A stretch of 64,000 bases of DNA from Planctomycetota bacterium (lineage in GTDB: Bacteria; Planctomycetota; B15-G4; JADJEK01): contig JADJEK010000015.1 in NCBI GenBank assembly GCA_016709145.1, positions 35,656 through 99,655 on the forward strand. The letters run 5' to 3'. Each line of letters begins with the position of its first letter. Within the stretch, counting starts at the first letter, position 1. This document shows, piece by piece, positions 28,681-36,779 of the stretch. Position numbers and translations under genes: made by a program. A model generated the notes under the pieces. It was given only the letters and a program-made list of their open reading frames with translations, was not told the origin of the DNA and did not search any database.

Positions 28681-29273
28681 GGCGAGCCCCCTGCACTCAC
28701 GAGCGCGCGACGCAACCGCTCGCGACCCGAGACAACCGACGCGTAGACCGCCTGCTTGGTCACCCCACGTGCACTCGCGATGTCCTTCCCCTTCTTCCCC
28801 TCGAACATCGACCGGAGCGCCCGCTCTTGCGTCGGCACCAGCCGATAACCGAAGCGGTCAAGGAGTTGCAGCCCCACCCCGCGCGCGTCCAGTTGGTTGT
28901 CCTCGTCGTCACCCCGCGGGTCCGGGAGGTCCTGCGCGTCGACCGTCGAGTCGATGGGTAGCTGCCTCCGTTCGCGCAGCAGGTAGAGCATGCTCGACAG
29001 CGCGAGGCGGTAGCAGCGCGAGAGTGTGAGCGCCCCCTTCCCCATGTGGCGGACCACACGCAACACCGCGTCGGCCGCGAGGTCGTCCGCCAAGTAGTTG
29101 GACTCACGACGAAGGTTGCGAGTGCGCCAGAGCGCACACTCCAGCGCGACACCGATCGGACAGCCGGGGCTCGCGTGGAGGTGGTATCGGGTGTACGCGC
29201 AGCTATCCCGCCGCGTGAAGTGCACACGACCGCCCCAGTAGCGGAGGCGGAAGCAGCGATCCTGCACGCTCAC
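28677..29273 (-). CDS. ECF-like sigma factor
   Basis: 198 residues from a GTG at 29273. Region-2-like helices (YLADDLAADAVLRVVRHMGK) are followed by a linker and a clear region-4 helix-turn-helix: LVPTQERALRSMFEGKKGKD, then IASARGVTKQAVYASVVSGR. The role would be to direct host RNA polymerase to phage promoters, possibly the P1 or P2 elements. It lies inside run E, coupled on both sides to GDG-array genes, and even its last residues (AGGSP) imitate the array tail because those codons hold the SD and start of copy 44. No anti-sigma gene seen nearby. Confidence 0.62.
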   Translation of the reverse strand: MSVQDRCFRLRYWGGRVHFTRRDSCAYTRYHLHASPGCPIGVALECALWRTRNLRRESNYLADDLAADAVLRVVRHMGKGALTLSRCYRLALSSMLYLLRERRQLPIDSTVDAQDLPDPRGDDEDNQLDARGVGLQLLDRFGYRLVPTQERALRSMFEGKKGKDIASARGVTKQAVYASVVSGRERLRRALVSAGGSP

Positions 29274-29518
29274 GGTCCACCCCACAGGCAGAGCACGAGA
29301 GATTGTTCTCCGACGTGGGACGACCCGGTTTGCCGTGGGTCTGCGAGGAACAAACTGGCAAAGTAGTTCGCACCTGCACCGGCACCAGCGTCGACGTCGA
29401 AGATCCCACGGACGTCACCACCTTGCGGGTTCAGCACGTCACCAGCACCCGACCCAACACACAACTCGTCGAACAGAGCGGAATTGCGAGGTGGAAGCAA
29501 GATCACCCGAACAGGCAT
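29270..29518 (-). CDS. GDG-array protein 45
   Basis: 82 residues: MPVRVILLPPRNSALFDELC, then GSGAGDVLN and DVDAGAGAGANYF; tail VLCLWGGP. The GGP codons carry the start of the sigma-factor gene. Confidence 0.7.
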   Translation of the reverse strand: MPVRVILLPPRNSALFDELCVGSGAGDVLNPQGGDVRGIFDVDAGAGAGANYFASLFLADPRQTGSSHVGEQSLVLCLWGGP

Positions 29519-29763
29519 AGCTCGCCTCCGATCTCGGCCGGGCCGTCGACGCGACCTTGTGTCGAGCCGATCCCGTGCCCGTCCCCGAACAGTCCACCAC
29601 CAAAGCCGTCACCGTCACCGGAGAACCCCAAGGCAATCGACAAGCCAAGCCCACCGCCGCATCCCTCATCGCCCGCACGCGCCCACTCTTGGTGCGGGGC
29701 AAGGTCACCGAAGACGGTGAAGTGCGCATTCAGCGTCTCATCCGAGACATTCAGAACAGGCAC
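29503..29763 (-). CDS. GDG-array protein 46
   Basis: 86 residues from GTG: MPVLNVSDETLNAHFTVFGD, then GGGLGLSIALGFSGDGDGFG and GDGHGIG; tail ELCLFG. 16-nt overlap with copy 45. Confidence 0.72.
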   Translation of the reverse strand: MPVLNVSDETLNAHFTVFGDLAPHQEWARAGDEGCGGGLGLSIALGFSGDGDGFGGGLFGDGHGIGSTQGRVDGPAEIGGELCLFG

Positions 29764-29972
29764 AGCGCGGCCTCCTCGAAGGTGAACCAGGACCGCCGGG
29801 TGTGACCGACGAACCCGTCGCCGTGCCAATTGACGTCGGGGTCGGAGCAGCGCATCGGCGTCTCACCCGAGCCCCACTTGGGTGAGGGTCGTTCGGATAG
29901 GGATAGGAGAGTGAATGGGAGCGCACCCCCAACAGATGGGATCCTGTCCTCCGCGACGTCAACGACGAGCAC
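29751..29972 (-). CDS. GDG-array protein 47 (first of run E)
   Basis: 73 residues from GTG: MLVVDVAEDRIPSVGGALPF, then WGSGETPM and WHGDGFVG; tail EEAALCLF. It overlaps an unrelated zinc protein by 14 nt, with the same head/stop arrangement as within the array. Confidence 0.7.
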   Translation of the reverse strand: MLVVDVAEDRIPSVGGALPFTLLSLSERPSPKWGSGETPMRCSDPDVNWHGDGFVGHTRRSWFTFEEAALCLF

Positions 29973-30234
29973 GGTCCACCGCCTTCTTCTCCGCGACTCG
30001 TCGCAGCCACGCAGCAACACGGCGCACGCCAGTCCGGTCGATCCCTTGGTAGGTGTCGAGCCACGCGGCTGCGGTCGTCAAGGCGAGCGCTCGCGATCGC
30101 GCGGTGAGCGCGTGGCGGCAACGCCGACAGTTCGTACGCCCAAGCTCCTGCGTTTGGTACGGCGCACCGACGAGCCCGCACATGGTCGCGCGCGAGTCCT
30201 TGGGGGCGTAGTGGGTGGCAATACCACCGGCCAT
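29959..30234 (-). CDS. small zinc-binding helical protein
   Basis: 91 residues from MAGGIATHYAPKDSRATMCG. HYAPKDSRATMCG and CRRCRHAL fit a pattern seen in small phage zinc proteins (H...C...CxxC). A basic helical tail (VRRVAAWLRRVAEKK) follows. It leads run E and lies behind a terminator-like hairpin. Confidence 0.6.
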   Translation of the reverse strand: MAGGIATHYAPKDSRATMCGLVGAPYQTQELGRTNCRRCRHALTARSRALALTTAAAWLDTYQGIDRTGVRRVAAWLRRVAEKKAVDRARR

Positions 30235-30254
30235 GCGAACCTCCGGAGAAAGTG

Positions 30255-30287
30255 CGAGGCCGGTGACCACTAGAGCCACCGGCCTCG
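30255..30287 (-). terminator. hairpin terminator
   Basis: 11-bp arms (CGAGGCCGGTG and complement), 11-nt loop, followed on the minus strand by CACTTTCTC, a weak U-tract. Ends the unit of the genes at 30362-30837. Confidence 0.6.
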
Positions 30288-30361
30288 CCGAGAACGCGAA
30301 CGCACTGGGATGGGGGAAGGCGAGGAGTGTCCTAGAACACTTCGTTCGCGCTCTCGTTGTT

Positions 30362-30604
30362 TCAGCAGCCGTATGTCGCCTCGGTGCCCTCCGGGATCGG
30401 TCCGCGAATCTCCACGAAGTACACGGGAGACACGCTGTTCTCATCCGGGAGTAGACACAAGGTGGTCGGGCACGCGCCAGTGACGTCGACGACGCGGGCT
30501 CGGAAGCGCACCCAACTCATGTCAGATCGTGACCGCCGACCCCAGTAGGCCCGCCCGTCCAGGAGCGGCGGCTCGACCAACGGGCACTGGTCGGCTTCGT
30601 TCAC
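30362..30604 (-). CDS. hypothetical protein
   Basis: 80 residues. WVRFRARVVDVTGACPTTLC and SPVYFVEIRGPIPEGTEATY suggest a small beta-barrel. GTG start overlapping the upstream stop. Last gene before the terminator at 30255-30287. Confidence 0.6.
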   Translation of the reverse strand: MNEADQCPLVEPPLLDGRAYWGRRSRSDMSWVRFRARVVDVTGACPTTLCLLPDENSVSPVYFVEIRGPIPEGTEATYGC

Positions 30605-30837
30605 GATCCCGAAGCCGGCTTCTGGGTCAGGTGCTCGCGCAGATCCTTCACCGCGCTCTCGACGTCGGACAGGTAGCGCAGGGCTTCGGCGGGTTGCGAG
30701 CTTGGGTCGGAGACCACGCTCGACAGGTTGGTCACGCTGTTGCGGACACGACCCATCGCAGCCGCGATTTCGCGTCGACGTTGCGCGGCCTCGCGCTTGG
30801 CTCGTGCCACCGCCTGGTCACTCGTTTCGGTCGCCAT
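30601..30837 (-). CDS. coiled-coil protein, first gene after P2 element
   Basis: 78 residues from MATETSDQAVARAKREAAQR. Entirely helical with heptad-like spacing (RREIAAAMGRVRNSVTNLSS), ending in a flexible TQKPASGS. P2 copy f lies 48 nt upstream. Function unknown. Confidence 0.65.
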   Translation of the reverse strand: MATETSDQAVARAKREAAQRRREIAAAMGRVRNSVTNLSSVVSDPSSQPAEALRYLSDVESAVKDLREHLTQKPASGS

Positions 30838-30884
30838 CGAATCCTCACTTGGAAAGGGGTAGGGTTGTATTCTCTCGACGCCTA

Positions 30885-30923
30885 CGTAGACGCTGCAGGG
30901 TAGGAGACTCCCCACGGAAATCT
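30885..30923 (-). promoter_or_regulatory. P2-type promoter-like element, copy f
   Basis: AGATTTCC-N24-GTCTACG on the minus strand; spacer one base shorter than in the other copies. Confidence 0.55.
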
Positions 30924-30932
30924 TGGAGATTC

Positions 30933-31295
30933 CTACTCTGTGGTGTGGATCGCCGCAGCGGTGGCGAGTGGCATCTGCGGGATCGGGTAGAGGTCGAGGG
31001 AGATCGCGTAAGGGGTGCACGGGAGGAGGCGGACGCCTACGCCGTACTTGTGCGCGAGCACGACCAGACGAGTGAGCAGGTCGTTCTCCATCCCAATCGT
31101 CAACGACGTCCGCAGGTGGACCCGGATCTCTGTGGGGGATGACCAGTCGGTCTTGCGCAGGGACTCGTCCCCGATGCGGGGAAACCCTTGGAGCCAGTGG
31201 TGGAGGAAGTCCGCGGCGCGGACGCCCCAGGGCGACATCGGCGGGACGCCCAAAGACTGCACGTAGATGGCACCCAGGCCAGGTCGATCCGTCAT
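30933..31295 (-). CDS. hypothetical protein
   Basis: 120 residues from MTDRPGLGAIYVQSLGVPPM. Alpha/beta composition (IRVHLRTSLTIGMENDLLTR, then LVVLAHKYGVGVRLLPC). P2 copy f begins just after its stop. Not recognised. Confidence 0.6.
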   Translation of the reverse strand: MTDRPGLGAIYVQSLGVPPMSPWGVRAADFLHHWLQGFPRIGDESLRKTDWSSPTEIRVHLRTSLTIGMENDLLTRLVVLAHKYGVGVRLLPCTPYAISLDLYPIPQMPLATAAAIHTTE

Positions 31296-31366
31296 CTGGT
31301 TCTCGCTCGCAGTGAATCCGCGGGACCTCGGGAAGCCCCAGCGGATTCAACGGTCAACCACTCGCG

Positions 31367-31717
31367 TCAGACCGGCGGGTTCTCTCGCACCGCGCGCTGC
31401 AACTGGGACAGCCAGCGGGCGACGAAGTCCGCCCACGCCTCACCCGGTTCCGGGGTGGTCCCGATCTGGTACAGGACGTCGCCAGCGATCCACCACTGGG
31501 CACGCGCCCACTCGGACGCGTCGTTCGTCATGCACTGGATCGACTCCAGGAACGTGCCGTACGCGATCGGGAACGCAGCCGTCAGGGCGACGCCCATGTC
31601 GGCGTCGCGCGCCTGCATCTGCGCCTCGGTCTCACCCGGGTGCAGGTGCTCACGGTAACGCAGTTGCATGCCGTTCTGCGCCGTGTAGTGGGACAGGAAG
31701 GTATTGGTCTCGTACAT
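31367..31717 (-). CDS. hypothetical protein
   Basis: 116 residues from MYETNTFLSHYTAQNGMQLR. Helical, with many Trp and Ala (EWARAQWWIAGDVLYQIG). Starts at TGATG, coupled to the NUDIX gene. No family recognised. Confidence 0.6.
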   Translation of the reverse strand: MYETNTFLSHYTAQNGMQLRYREHLHPGETEAQMQARDADMGVALTAAFPIAYGTFLESIQCMTNDASEWARAQWWIAGDVLYQIGTTPEPGEAWADFVARWLSQLQRAVRENPPV

Positions 31718-32115
31718 CACATCTCCTTCGTGAAGGGGTCGAGCACGGCCAGGAAGGCCGCGAAACCCGGATGGAGGGGCAAGCGGGCGACAAGACGTCG
31801 CCCGAACCAACCCCAAGCAGCTACCTCATCCGGCAGTGGATTCGGCCGCACGCAATCGGTACTCGCGACGGGAACCACGTGCGTGCGAAATACCACGCCG
31901 CGCGGCCCCGTGTAGTCCCATTGAGCATTCGAGACCCCGGGGCAAGGACACCCCATCTCCTCGTGGAACTCCCGCGTTGCGCCCTCCCACCACGTCTCTC
32001 CGTCCTCCACCTTGCCGCCAGGTGGCGACCACACGTGCGGCATGTCCGTGCCCTCCCCGCGAAGCTGGAGGAGCACGGAGTACCCGGTCGTGAGGAGAAC
32101 ACCCGCGGCGCGCAC
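31717..32115 (-). CDS. NUDIX hydrolase
   Basis: 132 residues. Carries a complete Nudix box: GGKVEDGETWWEGATREFHE followed by EMG, matching G-x5-E-x7-REUxEExGU; the catalytic REFHEE glutamates are present. The family hydrolyses nucleoside diphosphates linked to another moiety. In a phage it may sanitise nucleotides or act on NAD-type or capped-RNA substrates; the substrate is not predictable from sequence. GTG start. Confidence 0.85.
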   Translation of the reverse strand: MRAAGVLLTTGYSVLLQLRGEGTDMPHVWSPPGGKVEDGETWWEGATREFHEEMGCPCPGVSNAQWDYTGPRGVVFRTHVVPVASTDCVRPNPLPDEVAAWGWFGRRLVARLPLHPGFAAFLAVLDPFTKEM

Positions 32116-32301
32116 TCACTGACTCCCCTGCGTCACCCGCGCGAGCGTGAGCGCGCGGTCCGCCAGGTCTTGGATCGTCGACGTCGGCACCAACGAGTAG
32201 TACCCATACACGGGCGACCTCCGCAGTTCGTCCAGCTTGTTGGCCAGACTGCGGAGGTCGCCCGCGATGTCAGGCGGTGGGACCGCCGCGCCTTCCGTCA
32301 C
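32116..32301 (-). CDS. small helical protein
   Basis: 61 residues, GTG start overlapping the upstream stop. Helical (DIAGDLRSLANKLDELRRSP) with a second helix at the end. Unrecognised. Confidence 0.5.
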   Translation of the reverse strand: MTEGAAVPPPDIAGDLRSLANKLDELRRSPVYGYYSLVPTSTIQDLADRALTLARVTQGSQ

Positions 32302-32666
32302 TTGCTCGACCAGATCCGATCGGCCAGCAACTCCGCACGCGTCTCCACCTCGACCAGCGGCGACGCGTGGAGTCGCGACGCACGACCGCTCTCGCAGTCG
32401 GCGGCGATGGACCGGCGGATCCGCTCGGCCAAGCGCTTGGTCAACACGGCCAGGACCGTCGCGCGGATCTCGCCGTCGCCGGTGTTCGCGAGGTAGGCCG
32501 CCGCGGGATCACCCGGGGGTGCCTGTTCCTCCGTCGGCGTGTGCGTCACCGCGGGGGCCGGCGTGGGCGCGGGCTCCGGCTCGGTCGGCGCGGGCGGCGC
32601 GCTCGTCGGTTCGGGGGTGCCCACCGACGGATCCCCCGTCTCGGCGATTTCGTTCGTCTCGGACAT
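32298..32666 (-). CDS. hypothetical protein with Pro/Thr/Glu-rich N-terminus
   Basis: 122 residues from MSETNEIAETGDPSVGTPEP. The first half is disordered (repeated APTEPEPAP); the second half is helical and basic (LAVLTKRLAERIRRSIAADC). Might be a structural accessory protein. Function unknown. Confidence 0.55.
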   Translation of the reverse strand: MSETNEIAETGDPSVGTPEPTSAPPAPTEPEPAPTPAPAVTHTPTEEQAPPGDPAAAYLANTGDGEIRATVLAVLTKRLAERIRRSIAADCESGRASRLHASPLVEVETRAELLADRIWSSK

Positions 32667-32712
32667 GCTCGTACTCCATGGAAAGAGAGACAACTACCAC
32701 CGACGACGTACG

Positions 32713-33750
32713 TCAGTCGTCGGCCTTCTTCTCGTCCTTGTCCTTGGCCTTGCTCTCGCCGCCGCCAGCCGCCTTCGTGTCCTTGATGGCCGGGTCCGAC
32801 TTGTCCCCGATCTCGACGGGGACGAGCGCGGTGATGCTCGTGGTCTCGTCCTGCAGGACGACGAACGGCGTGCCGCCCATGTACGCGGCTTGCCCCGCCT
32901 TCAGCTTCGAGTCCCAGTCGGCCTTGGAGACGACGGTGGGTTCCGCCGCGCCGCCGGCCGGCGCGTCGAGGCCGGCACCGAGGTCGATCGGGGGTTCCTC
33001 ACCGGCGGGGGCCGGCTCGTCGGAACCGAACTCGAAGCCCGCGTCGGGCTCGCCGCTCGGCTTCTCGTCCGGGTTCGGTTCGTCGGGGGTCTCGCCTTCG
33101 AGGTACGAGCGGGCGAACGCCTGCGCTTCCTGCAGCGAGCGCGCGGACTCGATGCGGCGGAGCGCCCGGCGGGCCTCCCCGAGCGTGCGGTGAGGCGTCC
33201 ACGTGACGTCACCCTTCGCCGGCTTCGGGCTCGCCGCCGCTTCCTGCAACTGCGCGGCCTGGACCGTCCACTTGTCGGCCCCGCGACAGAGCGACACGTA
33301 GCGCTTGTCGTCCGAGCGGCCGAGGACTTCGTAGTCGCCCGGCACGAGCACCGTGCGCGTGGGCGCGGTCGACTCGCGGAGCAACACGGCCGGGATACCC
33401 CGAGCCACCTTCAACATCGTCTTCGTCGCGGTCATACGATCCTCCGTGTACTTGCGAGACTTCGTGGGCGCGCGGCGTCGCATCCGCCGATCGGCCGGGG
33501 TGCCAGAGCGTGCGCTGCAGCGCTCGGTCACCGACTTGAGCACCACCCCGCCGAACTGGCGAAGGCTGGACTGTGCCTCGGAGTAGACCGAGAGCGGGAG
33601 TACGAGGCCCCAGTGCGTGTCCGACACCTGCGACGGCTCACCGAACGTGGGGTTCATCCGGCAGAACCTGGTGGCCGCGCGGCGGCTCTGGTTCAGGTGC
33701 TCGTGCTGTCGCGGGCTGTCCCCGCGGAATCCGATGACCAACGAACTCAT
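32713..33750 (-). CDS. acidic-tailed protein with EFGSDE motif
   Basis: 345 residues if it starts at ATG 33750, which overlaps the upstream stop. At ATG 33435 there is a strong GGAGG at good spacing, so a second, 240-residue product is likely; upstream and downstream parts may be two domains. The second part has a linker FEFGSDEPAPAGEE and ends in Lys/Asp-rich KAKDKDEKKADD. The EFGSD motif also occurs in the genes at 35477 and 45674. Probably virion-related by that link; no fold recognised. Confidence 0.55.
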   Translation of the reverse strand: MSSLVIGFRGDSPRQHEHLNQSRRAATRFCRMNPTFGEPSQVSDTHWGLVLPLSVYSEAQSSLRQFGGVVLKSVTERCSARSGTPADRRMRRRAPTKSRKYTEDRMTATKTMLKVARGIPAVLLRESTAPTRTVLVPGDYEVLGRSDDKRYVSLCRGADKWTVQAAQLQEAAASPKPAKGDVTWTPHRTLGEARRALRRIESARSLQEAQAFARSYLEGETPDEPNPDEKPSGEPDAGFEFGSDEPAPAGEEPPIDLGAGLDAPAGGAAEPTVVSKADWDSKLKAGQAAYMGGTPFVVLQDETTSITALVPVEIGDKSDPAIKDTKAAGGGESKAKDKDEKKADD

Positions 33751-35474
33751 CCGAGCACCTTGATGTCCCGAGCGGCCAGACGCTTGGTCAACTTCTCGCG
33801 CAGCCACGGCAGATGTTCCTTCGACACCTCGATCAACGCACGTTGACCACCGAGGCGCGAATCCGACACCCACGCGCGATCGCCGAGGTGGCGAGTGACC
33901 GCCTCGCGACTCGCTTCGGTCACGCAGGAGACGATCGCACGACCCTCACCGAGGGAGCGGATGCGACCGCCGGCAGCCTCGCTGTCCCACTGGGCACGGG
34001 GCAGGCGCACCGGCGTGTCGCTCCCGTCCTGGCGGACGAGCGACGCGTGCTCCGCGTCCAACCCGGTGATGCGGTACTGCTGATGGTCGACCACACGGAT
34101 GACACTGTCACCCGGGCGGTACTGCGCTTCGTTCTTCACACCGGCGATCTGGTTCACGAGCGGGCCACCCGCACCGATGGTGCGCCCCTCGTCCTCACCG
34201 GCCAGGAGTTCACGCGCAGCCTTCTCGACCTCGTCCTCTGAATCCGGGTCTTGGTGATCGAGCGGACCCTCCGTGGGGTCACGCAGCGTCGACGACGGCG
34301 TGTACGTCGGCGGCTCTTCCTCGCCCTCGGGATTGGCCGGCGTCGCCTCCGCAAGCGCGCGGTCCAGCAGGTACGCCCGCAGTGCCGGCGTGACGGCAGC
34401 GGAGGGCGCACGCGATTCGACGAGCGCGCGGCGTGCGTTCTCGCTGCGCATTCCACGCAGCGTCGGAGCGCACTCGCGGAGCGTCCGCACCAACGGGGCG
34501 ACGACCGGATGCGCGAGCAGGGTGTCCTCGTCCACGAGCACCTCGGAGAGCAACTCCGTGCGGTCGATCAAGCGATCGGACGTCAGCGTCCCGAGCTTGC
34601 GCAGGGACTCCCGCATGCCCGCGGGGACACCCAGCAGCGCGACGCGCTTGCTCTTGGGTTGCGCCGGTGCGCACTCGACGACGCGGGCGCGTGACTCCAG
34701 CACCACCTTCGACAGCGCGTCCGCAACCGCGTCGGTCGCGCTCTCCGCGTAGGAGAGGACGTCGACATGATCCACGCGCTCCGCGCCGAGGACAACGCCC
34801 GCGCAGAGGAGGTCGACCTCGGTCTCGACGGGGAGGCGAGCGCACTCGATGATCGAGACGGGGCCACCGACCAAGAGGGAGATCACGTTCTCCGCGATCA
34901 CGACCGGGCGTCGCGCCACACGAGCGAACGACTCGCGGACGTCCGGCGGCACGAGGTACGTGTCGCGCGCCGCCTGCGTGGGACGCGCACCGCGCGGACA
35001 CAGCCGCCAGATGTAGAGACCGAGTGCCGGGTACTGCGCCGGCGTGCCGCACTGCGACGCCTCACCGAGGCCCGCGAGCACGGAGAGCACACCGTCGGCG
35101 GTGCGCTGCGCACGCTCGTCCATGTAGACGTAGACCGACGAGTCCTCGGGAGAGACCTCGACCTCCTGGATGAACGGCTCGTACCCCGCATCGTGCAGGC
35201 TCACCGTGGCAGCGTCCGCGAGGGAGTCGAGGTCACCCGCCTTCGGCGTCGGAACCTCACCCGCCAAGTTCTCGACCAGTGCGTCGAGTGCACCGCCGCC
35301 TTCGATGTAGTCGACCATCGCTTCCACCTTGGAAGCGGCAGCGGGGTCCACGCCATCGCGATCGACGCGACGGTTCGCAGCCGACGCGCGGAAGCGCAGG
35401 AGAGCACTCCCTCGCGCTCGCACGGACTTCCCGTCACCCGGGGACGGCGGAGGGACCTGCACCGGTGATTCCAT
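33747..35474 (-). CDS. large hypothetical protein
   Basis: 575 residues. Begins with a disordered Pro/Ser part, then an alpha/beta domain (VDYIEGGGALDALVENLAGE), a central region with paired strands, an acidic linker (PDSEDEVEKAARELLAGEDE) and a C-terminal domain of two similar units ending YRITGLDAEHASLVRQDG and LIEVSKEHLPWLREKLTKRL. No enzyme motif. Sits between two acidic genes in a possible structural cluster. Confidence 0.55.
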   Translation of the reverse strand: MESPVQVPPPSPGDGKSVRARGSALLRFRASAANRRVDRDGVDPAAASKVEAMVDYIEGGGALDALVENLAGEVPTPKAGDLDSLADAATVSLHDAGYEPFIQEVEVSPEDSSVYVYMDERAQRTADGVLSVLAGLGEASQCGTPAQYPALGLYIWRLCPRGARPTQAARDTYLVPPDVRESFARVARRPVVIAENVISLLVGGPVSIIECARLPVETEVDLLCAGVVLGAERVDHVDVLSYAESATDAVADALSKVVLESRARVVECAPAQPKSKRVALLGVPAGMRESLRKLGTLTSDRLIDRTELLSEVLVDEDTLLAHPVVAPLVRTLRECAPTLRGMRSENARRALVESRAPSAAVTPALRAYLLDRALAEATPANPEGEEEPPTYTPSSTLRDPTEGPLDHQDPDSEDEVEKAARELLAGEDEGRTIGAGGPLVNQIAGVKNEAQYRPGDSVIRVVDHQQYRITGLDAEHASLVRQDGSDTPVRLPRAQWDSEAAGGRIRSLGEGRAIVSCVTEASREAVTRHLGDRAWVSDSRLGGQRALIEVSKEHLPWLREKLTKRLAARDIKVLG

Positions 35475-35476
35475 GG

Positions 35477-36049
35477 TCAGTCCTTTTCGTCGGCTTCGTC
35501 GGAGCCGAACTCGGGAGCTTCTTCCTCGTCGCCCTCGGCTTCGTCGGAGCCGAACTCGGGGGCCTTGTCCTCGGCGTCGCCCTCGGACTCGACCTCGTCG
35601 CCCTTGTCCTCGCCCTTGTCCTCGCCCTTGGACCCTCCGGCGGGGACGACCATGACCGACGCGTCGGTCACGATGTCGCGAGCCACCGCATCGAAGTCGA
35701 CTTCGTGGAGCGCCGCAGAGAGAACGGCCTGGTGCGCGCCCTTGCCTTCGGCGGTTCCGTACTCGTTCCGGAGGTCACGAGCCAGCGAGAGCACCACGTG
35801 GTCGTCGGGCGTGACGCGACCGGACTGGACCGCCACGTCCGTGGCCGCCTCTTTCCGGTACTTCAGCACCGCCTTCTCGTAGCGCTTGAACAGCGAGGGG
35901 TCGCTGTGGATCGACGTCAGCAGTGCCGCCGTCTCGACGTTCATGCTGGTACCCGCACTCTCCATGGGAACGGCGGAAGGCCCCTCCAGGTTCTCGCGGA
36001 GAGCCTGCGCGCCCTGTTGGTTCGCCAGTAGTAGCTTGCGCATGTCCAT
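35477..36049 (-). CDS. acidic-tailed protein with two EFGSDEA repeats
   Basis: 190 residues from MDMRKLLLANQQGAQALREN (a second ATG two codons later is also possible). Helical core (LFKRYEKAVLKYRKEAATDV), then a very acidic tail with KGEDKGEDKGDE and two copies of APEFGSDEAEGDEEE. The shape recalls scaffold or decoration proteins, but that is inference only. Confidence 0.55.
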   Translation of the reverse strand: MDMRKLLLANQQGAQALRENLEGPSAVPMESAGTSMNVETAALLTSIHSDPSLFKRYEKAVLKYRKEAATDVAVQSGRVTPDDHVVLSLARDLRNEYGTAEGKGAHQAVLSAALHEVDFDAVARDIVTDASVMVVPAGGSKGEDKGEDKGDEVESEGDAEDKAPEFGSDEAEGDEEEAPEFGSDEADEKD

Positions 36050-36060
36050 CGGGTCGGTCC

Positions 36061-36270
36061 TCACAGCGCGGGGTGTACGCGCAGTCCCTGGTAACGCATG
36101 ACCCACCGACCTCGTATCCAGCGACAGCGGTACACGTGGTAGCGCCCCGCATCCGCGAGGAACGACGTGGCCGGACTGCACGCTAGGGTCTTGCCGTCCC
36201 GCGGTCCACCGACCGCGGGAACGCTAAGGCCATACGGGGTACGCGCAGGCGCTGCCATGACGGTGGGCAT
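36061..36270 (-). CDS. small basic protein
   Basis: 69 residues from MPTVMAAPARTPYGLSVPAV. GPRDGKTLACSP then RYHVYRCRWIRGRWVMRYQG: strand-rich and Trp/Arg-rich. Resembles short phage proteins with a GGPxDG start; function unknown. Confidence 0.5.
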   Translation of the reverse strand: MPTVMAAPARTPYGLSVPAVGGPRDGKTLACSPATSFLADAGRYHVYRCRWIRGRWVMRYQGLRVHPAL

Positions 36271-36321
36271 GCGGCACACTCTACCGCGACCACCGCGCTC
36301 CCCCAAGCTAGGGTGTGACCC

Positions 36322-36777
36322 TCACGCGCACGCAGGGTGCGGGAGCAAGCGGTAGGTCGTCACACCGCTGGTGTGGTCGCGAGCGACCACCTGGACAGTC
36401 CACCCGAAGGGCAGGATCGCGCGCCGGACCTCGCTGATGCGTCCCGTGTACTTCAGCGCCACCGCCGCCAACTCCGTGTTGGTCACGCCCTCGGGGTGTG
36501 TCCGGAGCAAGTCCAGAATCGCGTGGCACTGGCGGGAGAGTCGCGGCCACTCCGAAGCCAAGACTTGAGGATCGAGAGGGCGGAGAGTCACCGGCGGCAC
36601 CCCGCAGACACCGACGCAGGGCCGATCGCCCTCTGGGAGTTGAACGCCCACGCACTCGTAGTTCAGCCGCCCGTCCGTCATCCGGACGAGCACGCAACCA
36701 CCGGCGCGGGCGATCGACAGGACATCCGCGGGAGCGCCCAGCAGCGCCAAGTCGTCGGGGGTCAGTCGCAGCCCCAT
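36322..36777 (-). CDS. winged-helix DNA-binding protein
   Basis: 151 residues from MGLRLTPDDLALLGAPADVL. The C-terminal third (SRQCHAILDLLRTHPEGVTN, then TELAAVALKYTGRISEVRRA) is the helix-turn-helix plus wing seen in small phage regulators, with a final strand VTTYRLLP. Likely a transcriptional regulator of nearby genes or of the P1 unit that contains it. Confidence 0.6.
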   Translation of the reverse strand: MGLRLTPDDLALLGAPADVLSIARAGGCVLVRMTDGRLNYECVGVQLPEGDRPCVGVCGVPPVTLRPLDPQVLASEWPRLSRQCHAILDLLRTHPEGVTNTELAAVALKYTGRISEVRRAILPFGWTVQVVARDHTSGVTTYRLLPHPACA

Positions 36778-36779
36778 GG

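Larger units (their letters stand above)
11286..29972 (-). repeat. five-run array of about 47 GDG-array reading frames
   Basis: Runs at 11286-12307, 13955-14606, 18279-20176, 21680-26125 and 26326-29972. Products are 55-96 residues, rich in Gly and Asp (GDG, GNG, GYG), with a short conserved head (M[PR]ALI or MxRPIV) and tail (LCLL or LLGGPP). Consecutive frames overlap by 13, 16 or 22 nt in the first type and by 4 nt in the second. Centres differ greatly between members, so they are paralogues rather than exact repeats. Confidence 0.8.

Noticed and set aside
18279..29972. Regularly recurring AGAGCAGGCATAG motif resembling CRISPR repeats
   Set aside because: Spacing is 190-290 nt, the motif is part of coding junctions, and the spacers are open frames of one protein family. 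Not a CRISPR array.
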